Shown: positions 35,631 through 46,775 of the stretch, one piece after another
How the letters are laid out: the number at the start of each line of letters is the position of its first letter
Numbering within the stretch: the first letter of the stretch is position 1
DNA from: Dendrobium chrysotoxum
Taxonomy: Eukaryota; Streptophyta; Magnoliopsida; Asparagales; Orchidaceae
DNA: 64,000 nt
Assembly: GCA_019925795.1 (NCBI GenBank)
Contig: CM034313.1
Coordinates: 91,109,663-91,173,662, forward strand
Direction of reading: 5' to 3'
Notes under the pieces: model-generated
The model's input: only the letters and a program-made list of their open reading frames with translations
Told to the model about the DNA's origin: nothing
Databases searched by the model: none
Program-made: the position numbers and the translations under genes

Positions 35631-37560
35631 ATTTAGCATCGTCTGTGGGAACGTTGTTCTTGATTGGGGGCAATTTTTGTTCCAACCTCAAAAGGTTGTT
35701 TATGTCAATATCTTAACATCAGTCACTTGCTGCATCAATTTCATGGGAATCAGATGTGGACTAAGGGGAAACCTTGACTGCAACCATGGTTAAGAAGATT
35801 CTTCCAACACATTCAACACGATATCTTAGAAAACTATTTTTCATAAAGCTTCTAGCAAATGCAAGGATACTTCCAATACATTACAAGCTTTATATAGTCT
35901 ATAGCTGAATTTCTACTCCTTGGGCAAGGTTTTAATCTAGATCTAAAAAAAAGTAATGGTCTAAAGATAGACCTTCCTTTACCTTTAATTCAGGATACAC
36001 GCGGCATTTGCCCCCTCCCAATCCAAGGCATAATTGATCCCAATGGGATTCAATCCGACCTCTTTCATATAGGTTAACGTCATCGAGCAACGCTCTGCTA
36101 TACAATCTTAGATAGGTCAAATATCCTATGAGGATATTAATCAAATCAAAAAATCTTTGATTCAAGAAATATACAATATTTATTGTATCTTAATCACTGA
36201 ATGATCAATTCCAAGGGGATTCGATCTGACATATTTTATATAGGTTAATATCATCGAGCAGCGCTCTGATACACAATCTCGGATATGTCAACTATCCTAT
36301 GAGGATGCCAATTAAATCATAAAATCTTTGATTCGAGAAATATACAATCTTTATTGTGTCTCAATCACTGGATGATCAATCCTAGGGGAATTCTATCTGA
36401 CCTCTTATATATAGGTTAATATTTTCAAGCAGTGCTCTGACATATAACCTCAGATAAGTCATACATCCTTGATGAATTCTCTTAATCTCTTTCATATAGG
36501 TTAACGTCATCGAGCAATGCTCTGACAAACAACCTAGAATATGTCATAGATCATTGGTGGATTTTCTCAACCTCCTACACAGGTTAACATCATCGAACAA
36601 CGATATGATAAATAATCTCGGATAGGTCATACATCCTTGGTGGATTCTCTCGACCTCTTTCATTTAGGTTAACATCATCGAGCAATACTTTGATAAATAA
36701 CCTCGGATAGGTCAAATAACCCTTATGGATTTCTCTCAACGTCATCAAAACATGCTTTGACAAATAATCCCAAAGGGCTCACCTATGAGGTAGCCTCAAA
36801 GAAAAGGTAGTAGTGGACAAGGTCCTTACTAGAAGAACTCCATGAAAAATAAGTGATTGGCAGGGTCATCGGTTATTCAAAAATCTTAGAAGGCTGAAAA
36901 GCTTCAAAAGGTATAGTTATACAAAGACCTTAGCAGACTAAAAAGCCTTAAAAGGTATAGGTATTCAAAAATCTTAATAGACTAAAAAGCCTCCAAGTGC
37001 ACGAGGGAAATATATTAAAGCATATCTCAAAGATGCATAAATGACTTAGTTTTCTCTAGAGGTCCTCATTTCAAATAAAAATAAGCATCGAACTTATATA
37101 AATTTATATGCAATATCATTGGAGTCACATTGCAAAATTATACATCAAGTTCAAGTATATTCATTTTTGTAAGAAGCTGAAATTAAAACTTACATCGACA
37201 TCATCCATACAAATTAATATCATCAAGCGACAAACAACTTCAAAAAAAGGTAAATATCCTTGGCGGATTTTATTAACCCCCTTCTTTACTGCACACTGAA
37301 GCATCTCCTACAACTTCTTCAAAGAAAGGTTATAACCTGATCTTTATCAGGCCTCCACTCAATTAATAGTATTATTGTGTTGCCAGACTACTAATAAGGT
37401 ACACTACTTCAGCCCCTTCCATAAGGGATGCCTGATATTTGCACACGTCATTATGAATGCATATTGCCTTTAGCAAAATGTAACTTGACCAGCGCTATCA
37501 ACCATGCCTTTAGCAAAATGCAGTGCCCAATAATTGTGCTTGAGTGGGGCTCTATGATTT
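35631..37560 (+). mobile_element. Family L internal region of copy C, non-coding, degraded
   Basis: Matches the interior of the complete element (CAATTTTTGTTCCAACCTCA, CTGCATCAATTTCATGGGAA) and carries a decayed array of about 85-bp units with AGGTTAACGTCATCGAGCA (36060-36760). Beyond 36790 it contains AGACTAAAAAGCCT-type short repeats absent from the complete element. No gag or pol motif in any frame. The distal border is approximate, and its 3' LTR is missing. Confidence 0.6.
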
Positions 37561-38094
37561 TTCATGCTTTTAAGCTATCTTAAATCTGATTGTAGAATGT
37601 AAGTTTATTTATAATTTTTTTTGAAGTGGCGTGCAACATAAATATAGCCGAAATTCAAAATATTTGGTTGGACGACTGATATTGATTATGTTGATCATAA
37701 ACCATTCTTTCTATTAATCACAAAACACTTCATGATCGATATTGAAATTAAGCGATCTTGGACTTGTATTTTTCTTACGAAAAGCTTGATTTAACTATAA
37801 GCATATAAATTTATGAGATTATTCATTATGAGGGGCGGACCAGAACTCTTTTTTTAGGATGAGTAAAATAGAATCGGGCATGCATAACTTTAAAGGTGAC
37901 AGAAAAAGAATTTTTTTTTTTAGAATTTTGGGCAAATTCATTTATTAAGATGGGGAAAATTTTTAAATGCTTATTCTACTACTGAAAAAATTTTGAGTTT
38001 AAGTAAGAAAATTTAAGTTTTTCCTAGATCAGCCCCAATTTAGTTTATAATTAATGTCTTGAAATTTTCAACTATGTTTTAAACACTTGTTTTA
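37561..38094. other. AT-rich spacer
   Basis: No gene or recognised repeat. Confidence 0.35.
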
Positions 38095-38203
38095 GGCTTC
38101 GTTTGGGACGATTTTTTTATTGCTTGGTAAAATTGATTTTTAGTATAAAAATCTCTTAAAAGTAGGTAAAAAGCAGTTGTCCAAAGCTTTCCCAAACGAA
38201 ACC
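38095..38203. mobile_element. Family T MITE with TTA duplication
   Basis: GGCTTCGTTTGGGACGATTT to CTTTCCCAAACGAAACC; TTA at 38092-38094 and 38204-38206. Confidence 0.85.
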
Positions 38204-38531
38204 TTAAGCTCTTTTCGACTCGAATCAAATCATTTTGATGATGTTGGATTTGTCTTATGGAATCAATCAATTTGATTATAAATTTGCTAAAACCAGAGCT
38301 AGAGTTGAATTTTGAAAGCTGTTGGATGTAATTTGTATTGAGATGTATCTTATCAAGTTGATTCTTTTGTCACATATCAAAAGTAGAAATAAAAATATCC
38401 TAAGCCCTGGGTCCACACTTAAACATTACATCATATACTTTGCGCACGGTGCGTGAAGAGGACAATCCCTCCACACTCGGACATTGATCAACCACCAGCG
38501 CACTTTAATTAAACGCCTTCATCTTCTTCCC

Positions 38532-39077
38532 ATGGAACGCCACCCCATTGTTTCGTTAGTAGATTTCATCATGGCTTTGATCAGTCGAGCATGGCGAATC
38601 AAATCTTCTTCTTTTTCTTCTTCTTCTTCTTCCAAATCTACCTGTCCCAAAAAGCCTGCCTCCACTGAACGAGAACGGCGCAACCAGAGACACCAAAGCA
38701 GCACAAACGAACCAACGTCACCGAGAGTGAGCTGCATGGGCCAGATCAAGCGCTGCAAACTACCTCCACCGCCTCCGCTGCCGACTCCGCCAACGCTCCG
38801 ACCTGGCTTTTCCTTTTTTCCGGTTTCAGCTTCTTCCTCCTCCTCCACGAGTTCCTGCTCTCCGGCGACCGGTAAGTCGAAGAAACAGATGACAGAAGCC
38901 AGAGTCTTGGGAGTGGAGGAGATGGACCCGCCTCTTCCAGTGGAGAAAAGGAAGGAGAAGCCGTATTACGTCGAGAGCTTGTGGAGGAGAAGGTGCAGAG
39001 ATAGAGAAGAACTCCCACAGCTGGAGCTTGGCCGGCCGGTGAGGCTGCCGGCGGCCTGCTATGGCGTCGTAGATTGA
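38532..39077 (+). CDS. Intronless plant-specific protein, syringolide-induced 14-1-1-like
   Basis: A 181-residue reading from the ATG at 38532, whose context TTCCCATGG is good; an in-frame ATG 48 bases upstream (38484) is possible but gives a less natural N-terminus. It starts MERHPIVSLVDFIMALISRA, followed by a serine-rich stretch, then TSPRVSCMGQIKRCK, a PPPPPLPTPPT proline run, another serine-rich run, and a basic C-terminal half (EEMDPPLPVEKRKEKP, LWRRRCRDREELPQL). The motif (S/T)SPxVxCxGQIK is the mark of an uncharacterised plant family related to soybean syringolide-induced protein 14-1-1; that link is from memory. Function is unknown and there are no membrane segments. A polyadenylation signal AATAAA is at 39285-39290. 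GC content and C/G-ending codons are well above the surroundings, supporting real coding. Antisense open frames here are shadows. Confidence 0.75.
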   Translation: MERHPIVSLVDFIMALISRAWRIKSSSFSSSSSSKSTCPKKPASTERERRNQRHQSSTNEPTSPRVSCMGQIKRCKLPPPPPLPTPPTLRPGFSFFPVSASSSSSTSSCSPATGKSKKQMTEARVLGVEEMDPPLPVEKRKEKPYYVESLWRRRCRDREELPQLELGRPVRLPAACYGVVD

Positions 39078-39337
39078 GATTTCGTGGGCTTTTTTTGTTT
39101 GTTATATTATAGTTGAATGTGTGGATTTTATTTTATTTTTCCTTGTCTTTTTTTTAGTGGTGTTTGAGCTTTACATAGCTCGATCTACTCCTTGTACTTG
39201 CTCTTGTATATTATAGCTCATGGATGGCCAACTATGGCTTCTTTTTTTCCTATGTGCCCCCTAAACTTTTAATATTTTGTGTACAATAAACATATGTTAA
39301 TGTAATCCTACTTGAGGTTTCTAGTGTTAGGAGTTTA
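39078..39337 (+). other. Probable 3' UTR and downstream sequence of the 14-1-1-like gene
   Basis: T-rich sequence following the stop codon, with AATAAA at 39285-39290. Confidence 0.45.
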
Positions 39338-39466
39338 TGCTTAGTTTGGGACAACTTTTTTATTGCTTTTAAAACAACTTTTTAGTACAAAAAATTATTA
39401 TTATAAAAAATTTTGTATTAAAAAGCTGCTTTAGAAAGTAATCAGAAAGTTATCCCAAACAAAATC
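39338..39466. mobile_element. Family T MITE with TTA duplication
   Basis: TGCTTAGTTTGGGACAACTT to GTTATCCCAAACAAAATC; TTA at 39335-39337 and 39467-39469. It lies about 260 bp downstream of a gene, a common niche for Tourist elements. Confidence 0.82.
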
Positions 39467-40223
39467 TTAATTCATGCCCTAATCCAAGAAAATAATAGTA
39501 ATAATCATCATGTGCTCATATCAAGAGAAATTTTTGACTCCATTATTATCCTTTGAAAGTTAATATCATAGAAAGAAAGTTGATTCAATATTTAAAATAT
39601 GAGATTTATATTTTACTAGCAATAATAAATTTTAATTGAGAGATATACATAAGATAATGGCAAATTTATTTTAATGACATTCTATTGATATGTTTATGAA
39701 CTTTGGAGTTATTAAATTGATTGATACACTTTAATAAATGTTAAGATATTGCAATATTGTTTTGTTTTATTCTCAGCTTTTTCTTTCATTAGAGATATAC
39801 TTGCACAGATATTTATGTTGGACTAGAGTAGAAGCATTCATTATGAAATGAATGAACAACTTGTTCATTCTTTAGTTTACTTATCAATAAAATTTTCTAG
39901 CTTGATGATATTTTAGAGAACCCTTTATGGTGATTGATTTCTTTTAACACAAATTTTTTTAACTGAATTTTCTTTGCCACAGCTATCCTTCCACATGACT
40001 TCAAAACTTTTACTTTTATGCACTTGCATAATTCAAATGTTTTGGTTGGCTTTGAATGTGGCATTTCTTAGACTTATGCATTGAATATATCTCAACAATT
40101 GCATCAAATGTGAAGATATTATTATGTTACAATAATGTTTTCTAATGTTGTGCTATCTATTGGTATCTTCTTTTTATGCATAATAAAAGGTTGGATAAAG
40201 ATGCCCAATAAGGGTCATTGTTA
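39467..40223. other. AT-rich spacer
   Basis: No gene or recognised repeat between two MITEs. Confidence 0.4.
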
Positions 40224-40317
40224 GGCTTCGTTTGGGATGGCTTTTTTCCTGCTTCTTAAAGCAGCTTTTTAGAAAGCTGCTTTAAGAAGCAATAAAAAAG
40301 CCGTCCCAAACGAAACC
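40224..40317. mobile_element. Family T MITE, compact near-perfect hairpin
   Basis: Only 94 bp: GGCTTCGTTTGGGATGGCTT to AAGCCGTCCCAAACGAAACC with almost no loop. TTA at 40221-40223 and 40318-40320. The best-preserved copy here, so probably the youngest. Confidence 0.88.
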
Positions 40318-40331
40318 TTAGCCTTTATATT

Positions 40332-41352
40332 TGATATATCATCAAAAAATTATCTTGATCGGGCATGAATCTTGAGGCAAATTTAAATTAGAAGCTTTCG
40401 AAATTAATTTCGGGACCATACTCTGATTTTAGCAAACTTATAGTCGAACTGAACATCTCGAATAGACAAACCCAACGACACCAAATTTCAATCCAATCTG
40501 AGCCCAAATGGGTATAAATCGAGGGTCTGAAGTGCATTTAGAAGGTTCAAAGCATTACTAGCCATGTCACTCCCCAAAAACTATAAATAGAACCCCCATT
40601 CTTCATTAAAAAAAAAGAAAAAAGAAGAGGAAGAAAGAAGAGAGATCTGAGATCTCTCTTGCCACCAAGCTCCTCATCGACCACCGCCAGACCACCGACC
40701 ATCATCTGACCACTAGCCTTCGCCGAACTTCTGTCCGGCCACCAGCCTCGTCGGACTTTTGCCCGGCCACAAACCGACAGACTTTTGCTCGACCACCAGC
40801 CATTGTTGGACTTCTTCCTGGCCATCGATCGTTGCCGGATTTCTGCCCGGCCACCGACTGTAGCTGGACTTCTTCCCGGCCACCGACCATTACCAGATTT
40901 ATGCCCGGCCACTAGCCGTCGATAGACTTCTGCTCAGCCACCAACCATCGCCAAACTTTTGCCCGGGCATCTACTGTCATCGAACTTCTGTCCTGCCATC
41001 AACCGACGTCGGACTTTTTCCTAGCTACCAACTGTCACCCGAATTTTGCTAAACTACCGACTAACGCCAGAATTTTACCTGGTCACTGATTGAAGCCGGA
41101 CCTCCACCCAACTCACCCTATTATTGTAGTTTCACCATCTTCGAATTAAAGGATGGAACAAGCTTTGTAGTCTATTCAAATACTAGTAGAATCATTTCAA
41201 CTAGGCGTGACCCCATGGTTTTTTCCTTTTTCAGGGTTTTCCACGTAAAAAATCCTAACTTTTGAATTTCCTGTTTGTGTGCTGGATATCCGTACAATGC
41301 GCTGAGACAAAAAATTCTAACTCTGTCTCCGTGTATATTCTAGCCTGCAACA
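40332..41352 (+). mobile_element. Family L solo LTR, copy D, with ATATT target duplication
   Basis: TGATATATCATCAAAAAATT to TTCTAGCCTGCAACA, flanked by ATATT on both sides (40327-40331 and 41353-41357), so complete. TATA box AAACTATAAATAGAAC near 40582. The central array has about 30-bp TTCTGCCCGGCCACCGACTG-type units (40680-41100). Shorter (1.02 kb) than other family L LTRs, mostly because it lacks the CTACGGTCCTTCCGACC array. Confidence 0.88.
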
Positions 41353-41369
41353 ATATTCATGACATTGAT

Positions 41370-41720
41370 TTCAATAACTTATAGCTAAACTGAACGTTTA
41401 TACGAGACGAATCTATTGACATCATAAACGATCCAATCCAACTCCAAATACACTCAAATCAAATACTTGAAACATAGTTAGAAACTTTGAAACATTAATT
41501 GAAAGATCAAATGATCTTCAAATCTTATGTGCATATAATCAGTTCGAGTAGTTCGATGAGGTATATACAATGAGCTCTAGCATTTTATTTTGACATCATA
41601 AAACACTTAAATGCTAGATAAATGATTTATAATCAAGGGATCAATATGCACATACTAGATCTTTGTACAAAGCTAAAATATCAAATACTCTACCATCATA
41701 AATTTTTCAAGCACTTAATA
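41370..41720 (+). mobile_element. Highly diverged family L LTR fragment, copy F
   Basis: Short matches in order to family L (TTTCAATAACTTATAGCTAA, CTGAACGTTTATACGAGACG, CAGTTCGAGTAGTTCGATGA, AATCAAGGGATCAATATG) and a late ATCTTTGTACAAAGCTAAAA, without the minisatellite. An older relic next to copy D. Confidence 0.5.
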
Positions 41721-42242
41721 CTACAAGAACTTATTACAAAGAAATAACATCTATACACATCAAACTAACATTATAGTCATTATATTCAAAATCAACCCGA
41801 TCGATTGCGACGACGACAGAGAAAAACATTAATAAATTCATGATAAATCAATTCATAAAGTCCTACTTTCAACATTAAAATGGTAAACATTACTTTACAA
41901 AATAGACAATCCTAATATGTATGGGGAGGTTGAAATTTTCTAACATTGAAATGCCACCTATATCTTTCGATCTATTGCACAATGACCAGAACAAATTCTA
42001 ATATGCATATAAAACAAAACAAAGCACTTGAGATTGTTCTAAAGAAATTTCCTAGCTTAAATGAATAAAATAATAATTAATTAAATAAATGATAATATTA
42101 TATAAATATATAAAACATAATAATAATATTATTACTATTATTATTATTTTGTTTATTATTGCAATTGCTATAAAAAAATATTAAAAAAAAACGACAAAAT
42201 ATTAACATTGAGGTTCACATTTTTTGTTTGCCATACTATTTA
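41721..42242. other. AT-rich spacer
   Basis: No gene or recognised repeat. Confidence 0.35.
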
Positions 42243-42425
42243 GGCTCTATTTGGGACAACTTTAACTCTTTTGTAAATATAGTTATAAAAATGTTGCGAG
42301 AAAAATAACTGCTAACAACAGCTTACTATCAAAAATTTCTTAAAAGACGAGAAAGCAGTAGCCAAGTATAATCATGGTTGCAATTTGAAAACTAAAACAG
42401 CAAGAAAGTTCTCCCAAACAGATGC
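42243..42425. mobile_element. Family T MITE, long diverged member
   Basis: GGCTCTATTTGGGACAACTT to AGTTCTCCCAAACAGATGC; TTA at 42240-42242 and 42426-42428. At 183 bp it is larger than other members. Confidence 0.7.
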
Positions 42426-42428
42426 TTA

Positions 42429-42548
42429 GGTTTCGTTTAGGACGGCTTTCTTACTGCCTCTTAAAACAGCTTTTCAGTACAAAAATTAAAAATTTTGTAT
42501 TAAAAAGCTATTTTAAGAAGCAATAAAAAAACCGTCCCAAACGAAACC
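42429..42548. mobile_element. Family T MITE sharing its TTA with the preceding copy
   Basis: GGTTTCGTTTAGGACGGCTT to ACCGTCCCAAACGAAACC; left TTA 42426-42428 is also the right TTA of the previous copy, right TTA 42549-42551. Confidence 0.85.
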
Positions 42549-42551
42549 TTA

Positions 42552-44114
42552 CTTTATTTTGATATCATTATGAAATCTTTTTAATATGTTTTTATTAAAT
42601 TCATTATTTTTGTTGTTTTTGTCTCTGCCAAATTGGAGAACTTCAAAGTGTGCAAACTTTGGGAATGGCTGCATTTCTCTATGTAAGAAAGTCGTTTAAA
42701 AATAAGCTTAACTATATATTTTTTCTATATAGTCGATCACTTTTATATTTAATTTGATTTGCAATAGCTTAATTAGCTAATTTGTCATTATTGATGATAT
42801 AATGGTGATGATTAATAAGTTCATATATGTCGTCTTCTTCTCTTTAAATAATGATTGGTGGTTTAAAATATGGTGATGATATTTGTCATATTTTTAAAAT
42901 TAATTATATACAAGAATTTAATATTAGCATAATATTTTTCATGTGATCATAACAATATGAAGGGAATCATCAAGGTCTCTCTTTTTTTAGAAGGATTTTT
43001 TTTTTATAATTAGGAGCCTAACAAAAATTCAAAAGAGGCAGCCTCCTTTTTCTTTTAATTATACAATTATATAATAAATATAAAAAGAAAAATATTTATA
43101 ATTTATTTTCTTAAATTATAAATTGTAATTTCAATTTCTTGTAATTTTTGTCAATATAGATATTTAGAAATGATCATAACTTTAAGCTAGAAAAAGTAAA
43201 AAAAATATTGATTATAAATTTTTGTTTATATCGTAAGTCATGATGTTATTATAGCTAATAGCAATATAGTGTTGAATCCCCTGAGCCCGATGTATGCTGA
43301 GGTTTCGATGATTATAAATATTATTAGTTATACTAATATATAACTTGAGCTATGTCTATAAAAATTAGCTTTGATACTAACATTGCAGGAAGCACACACG
43401 TGACAGAATCAAGACGAGGACCTAATGAAGCTAAAAGAATAGAACACAAAGAAAGTCTATCAAATTCAAGAAGGCCAAGAACAAAAAAGTGTGTCAACTT
43501 GTATTTTGTTGTTTTATTTTCTTGAGTCTTTATGTGTGTTAGTCATGCAATGGATTGAACGATCAAGCATTTTCGTAATTTTTAAAAATTACGTCATACT
43601 ATAAGATTTTCTTCTACTATATGATATAAATATCATTTTTGTAATTTTTAAAAATCAAGTGACAATAATTAACAAATTTTGATTCTCTTACAACAACTTT
43701 AAATTCAACAAATAATTAATTACAATCAATGTAATGTGTATAGAACAAAAAAGATGAGTAAAATCAACATGACTTTCACTTCTTATCAAATGTTTTGCTA
43801 CTCTTTTCTCTTTTACAATCTCAACTATATTCCTACACCTCTTAATAATGTTCATAGTATATTGTTCTTATAATTTTATAATCTTTAGTAATTTATTTCC
43901 TAATCCTTAGGGTTGGGGATAAAACCATTAACTTTATATGACATGAGGGACTTCATAGATAATTAATTCATTTTAAAATCATTGATGTTCCCATCATGCA
44001 AGAACTATATTAGAATTAATTAGTAATGAATTAATTAATAACAATATTATCACTATTATATATAAGAAAAAAACTTTATAATTATAATTATTAATACTAA
44101 TAATTATAATAATA
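42552..44114. other. AT-rich non-coding spacer
   Basis: No gene, known repeat edge or long open frame. It ends at the CCAAT target site of the complete family L element. Confidence 0.45.
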
Positions 44115-44119
44115 CCAAT

Positions 44120-45722
44120 TGATACGTCATCAAAAAATTATCTTGATCGGGCACGAATCTCGAGGAAAAATCAAGATTAGAAGCTTCCGAAATTAATTTT
44201 TTGACCATCCAAACTCCGATTCCAGCAAACTTATAGTCAAACTGAGCGTCTCGGAAATACGAACCTAACGACACCAAATTCAACCCAATCCGAGCCCAAA
44301 TGGGTCCACATCAAGGGTCAGAAGAGCTATTGGAAGGTTCAAACCATAATTTGGATTACCAAACAGTCTCCAAATGTGACATGCTTATAGTCGAATCGAG
44401 CGTCTCGATGAGACGAATCCAACGAGCCCAAGATTGCCAAATTCTGACATCAATAAGACCTTCAAATGTCTAGCGAACGGTCTATGATCAAGGGATTCAA
44501 GATCGGCCATTCATTCAACCACTCCCTAACTACCCTTGATCCTTCACCTATTTACGGGCCATGCCACTCACGAAAATCTATAAATAGAGACCCCATTTCT
44601 CATGAAAAGAGAGACCTAATCCTAAGGAGAAAAAGAGAGAGCTCTTGCCCCCTTGCTCCTCCTCGACTATCGCCGGACCACCGCCTTGACGCCGTTGTCC
44701 GCCGGACTATCGTCGGACCACCACTTGAGGCCCTGCACTTCGCCAGACCACCACCTGAGGCCGTGCACTTCGCCGGATCACCACCTGAGGCCCTGCTCTT
44801 CGCCGGACCACCACCTGAGGCCCTACTCTTCGCCGGACCACCACCTGAGGCCCTGCACTTCGTCGGACCACCACCTGAGGCCTGCACTTCTTCGGACCAC
44901 CACCTGACATCCCGAGTTCTACCGGGCCTCCACCTGAGGTCCGGACTTCTGCCGAAGCACCACCTATTGCCCGGGGCTCTATCGGATCTCCACTAGAGGC
45001 CCAGACTTCCGCCGAAGCATCACCTGATGTTCAAAGTTATATTAGAACACCAACTAAGGTCCTTCTGACCTCTGACATCAGATTAAGGTCCTTCTGACCT
45101 CCAACGCCAGCCGACCACGGTCCTTCTGACCTCTGTCGCCCCACCAACTAAGGTCCTCCCGACCTCTGTCATCTGATTAAGGTCCTTCTGACCTCCAACG
45201 CCAGCCGACCACGATTTTTCTGACCTCCGTCGCCTGACCAACAAAGGTCCTCCCAACCTCTATCATCAGACTACGATCTCCCTGACCTACAACTTCTGCC
45301 AACTACGGTCTTTCCGACTTCCATCACCAAACAACGGTCTTTCTAACCCTGTCTCCCGCCAAGTACGATCCTTCTGACCTCCGTCGTCTGCCAACTATGG
45401 TCAGCCGACCCAACAAATGTGTATTATCAATTCCCACCATGTAATGCACTCGATATGATGTATATTGGCTATATCAAGCCAAGCCCTTCCCCAAAATGGA
45501 GGACCTCATTTGTAAATAACTGCAAATAATAGTGGATTCATTCAAACTGGGCCAGACCCCGTGGTTTTTCCCCCTTTCAGGGGTTTCCACGTAAAAACTC
45601 TAGTGTCTCATATGAATATTACACCCTCTCTCTCTCATCTGATTGTGTGATGGATCTTCGTACAATGCTAAGACGTTAAGCGTTATATTTCTCTACCGTC
45701 GTGAATACTCCAGGACGCAACA
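44120..45722 (+). repeat. 5' LTR of the complete family L element
   Basis: TATA box TCTATAAATAGAGACC near 44578. Six 30-bp units GGACCACCACCTGAGGCCCT at 44716-44895, then CTACGGTCCTTCTGACCTCC-type units. Proline-rich and alanine/glycine-rich open frames on both strands (44466-44996, 44600-44887) follow the repeat period and are not genes. Confidence 0.92.
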
Positions 45723-45745
45723 GTTTGGCGCCGTCTGTGGGAACA
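45723..45745 (+). promoter_or_regulatory. Primer-binding-site region of family L
   Basis: GTTTGGCGCCGTCTGTGGGA directly follows the LTR; TGGCGCC is the conserved core. The matching tRNA was not determined. Confidence 0.75.
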
Positions 45746-46129
45746 TTGTTCCCAACTGGGTGGCAATTTTTGCTCCAACCTCAAAAGGTCATTCAGGCCA
45801 GCTTCCTTACATCAACTATTGCTGCGTCAATTTCATGAAATCAAATACGGACTGGGGGCAACCTTGACTCCAACCGTGGTCAAGGAAATTCCTCCAATAC
45901 TTTTAATGTCAAGATAATATTTCAAGCAGGAAACTCCAAGTAAAGGCAAGGATGCTTCCAATAAATTTCAAGCCTCATATAGTTCCTAGCTGGACTTCTA
46001 CTCCTTGGGCAGGGTCTAAATTTTGACCTCAAAAAGGCAATAACGGTCTAAAGATAAATAATTCTTCACTCTTGATTCAGGATACACGTGGCATTCGCCC
46101 CCTCCCAGTCAAGGCAAAATCAATCCCAG

Positions 46130-46775
46130 GGGGATTCGATTCGACCTCTTCCACACAGGTTAAAGTCATCAAGCAAAGGCTTTGACATACAACCTCGGAT
46201 AGGTCATATATCATTGGTGGATTCTCTCGACCTCTTCCACACAGGTTAACGTCATCGAGCAAAGGCTTTGACATATAACCTCGGATAGGTCTTACATCCT
46301 TGGTGGATTCTCTCGACCTCTTCCATACAGGTTAACTTCATCGAGCAAAGGGTCTGACATACAACCTCGGATAGGTCTTTACATCCTTAGTGGATTCTCT
46401 CGACCTCTTCCACACAGGTTAACGTCATCGAACAGTGTTCTGACATACAATCTCGGATAGGTCATAAATCATTATTGGGTTCTCTCGACCTCTTCCATAC
46501 AGGTTAACGTCATCGAGCAAAGGCTCTAATATACAACCTCGGATAGGTCTTTACATCTTTAGTGGATTCTCTCGACCTCTTCCACACAGGTTAACGTCAT
46601 CGAACAGTGTTCTGACATACAACCTCGGATAGGTCATATATCCTTATTGGATTCTCTCGACCTCTTCCACACAGGTTAACATCATCGAGCAAAGCTTTGA
46701 CATATAACCTCAAATAGGTTATACATCATTAGTGGATTCTCTCAACCTCTTCCATATAGGCTCATGCCATCAAGA
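46130..46775 (+). repeat. About 85-bp tandem array, seven to eight copies
   Basis: CTCTCGACCTCTTCCACACA then GGTTAACGTCATCGAGCA then ACAACCTCGGATAGGTC recurs at about 46142, 46222, 46307, 46394, 46480, 46567, 46653 and partly 46737. The copy C internal region carries a decayed version. Confidence 0.9.

Noticed and set aside
38519..39018. Antisense frames with glutamate- and arginine-rich products opposite the 14-1-1-like gene
   Set aside because: They mirror the serine codons (TCT/TCC) and proline runs of the sense gene; the sense strand has the conserved motif and a polyadenylation signal.
44466..44996. 176-codon frame with repeated PPPEALLFAGPPPEAL, and its antisense partners
   Set aside because: It follows the 30-bp LTR minisatellite in multiple frames and strands. 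The same appears in the other LTR at 50080-50373. No start context or conserved domain.
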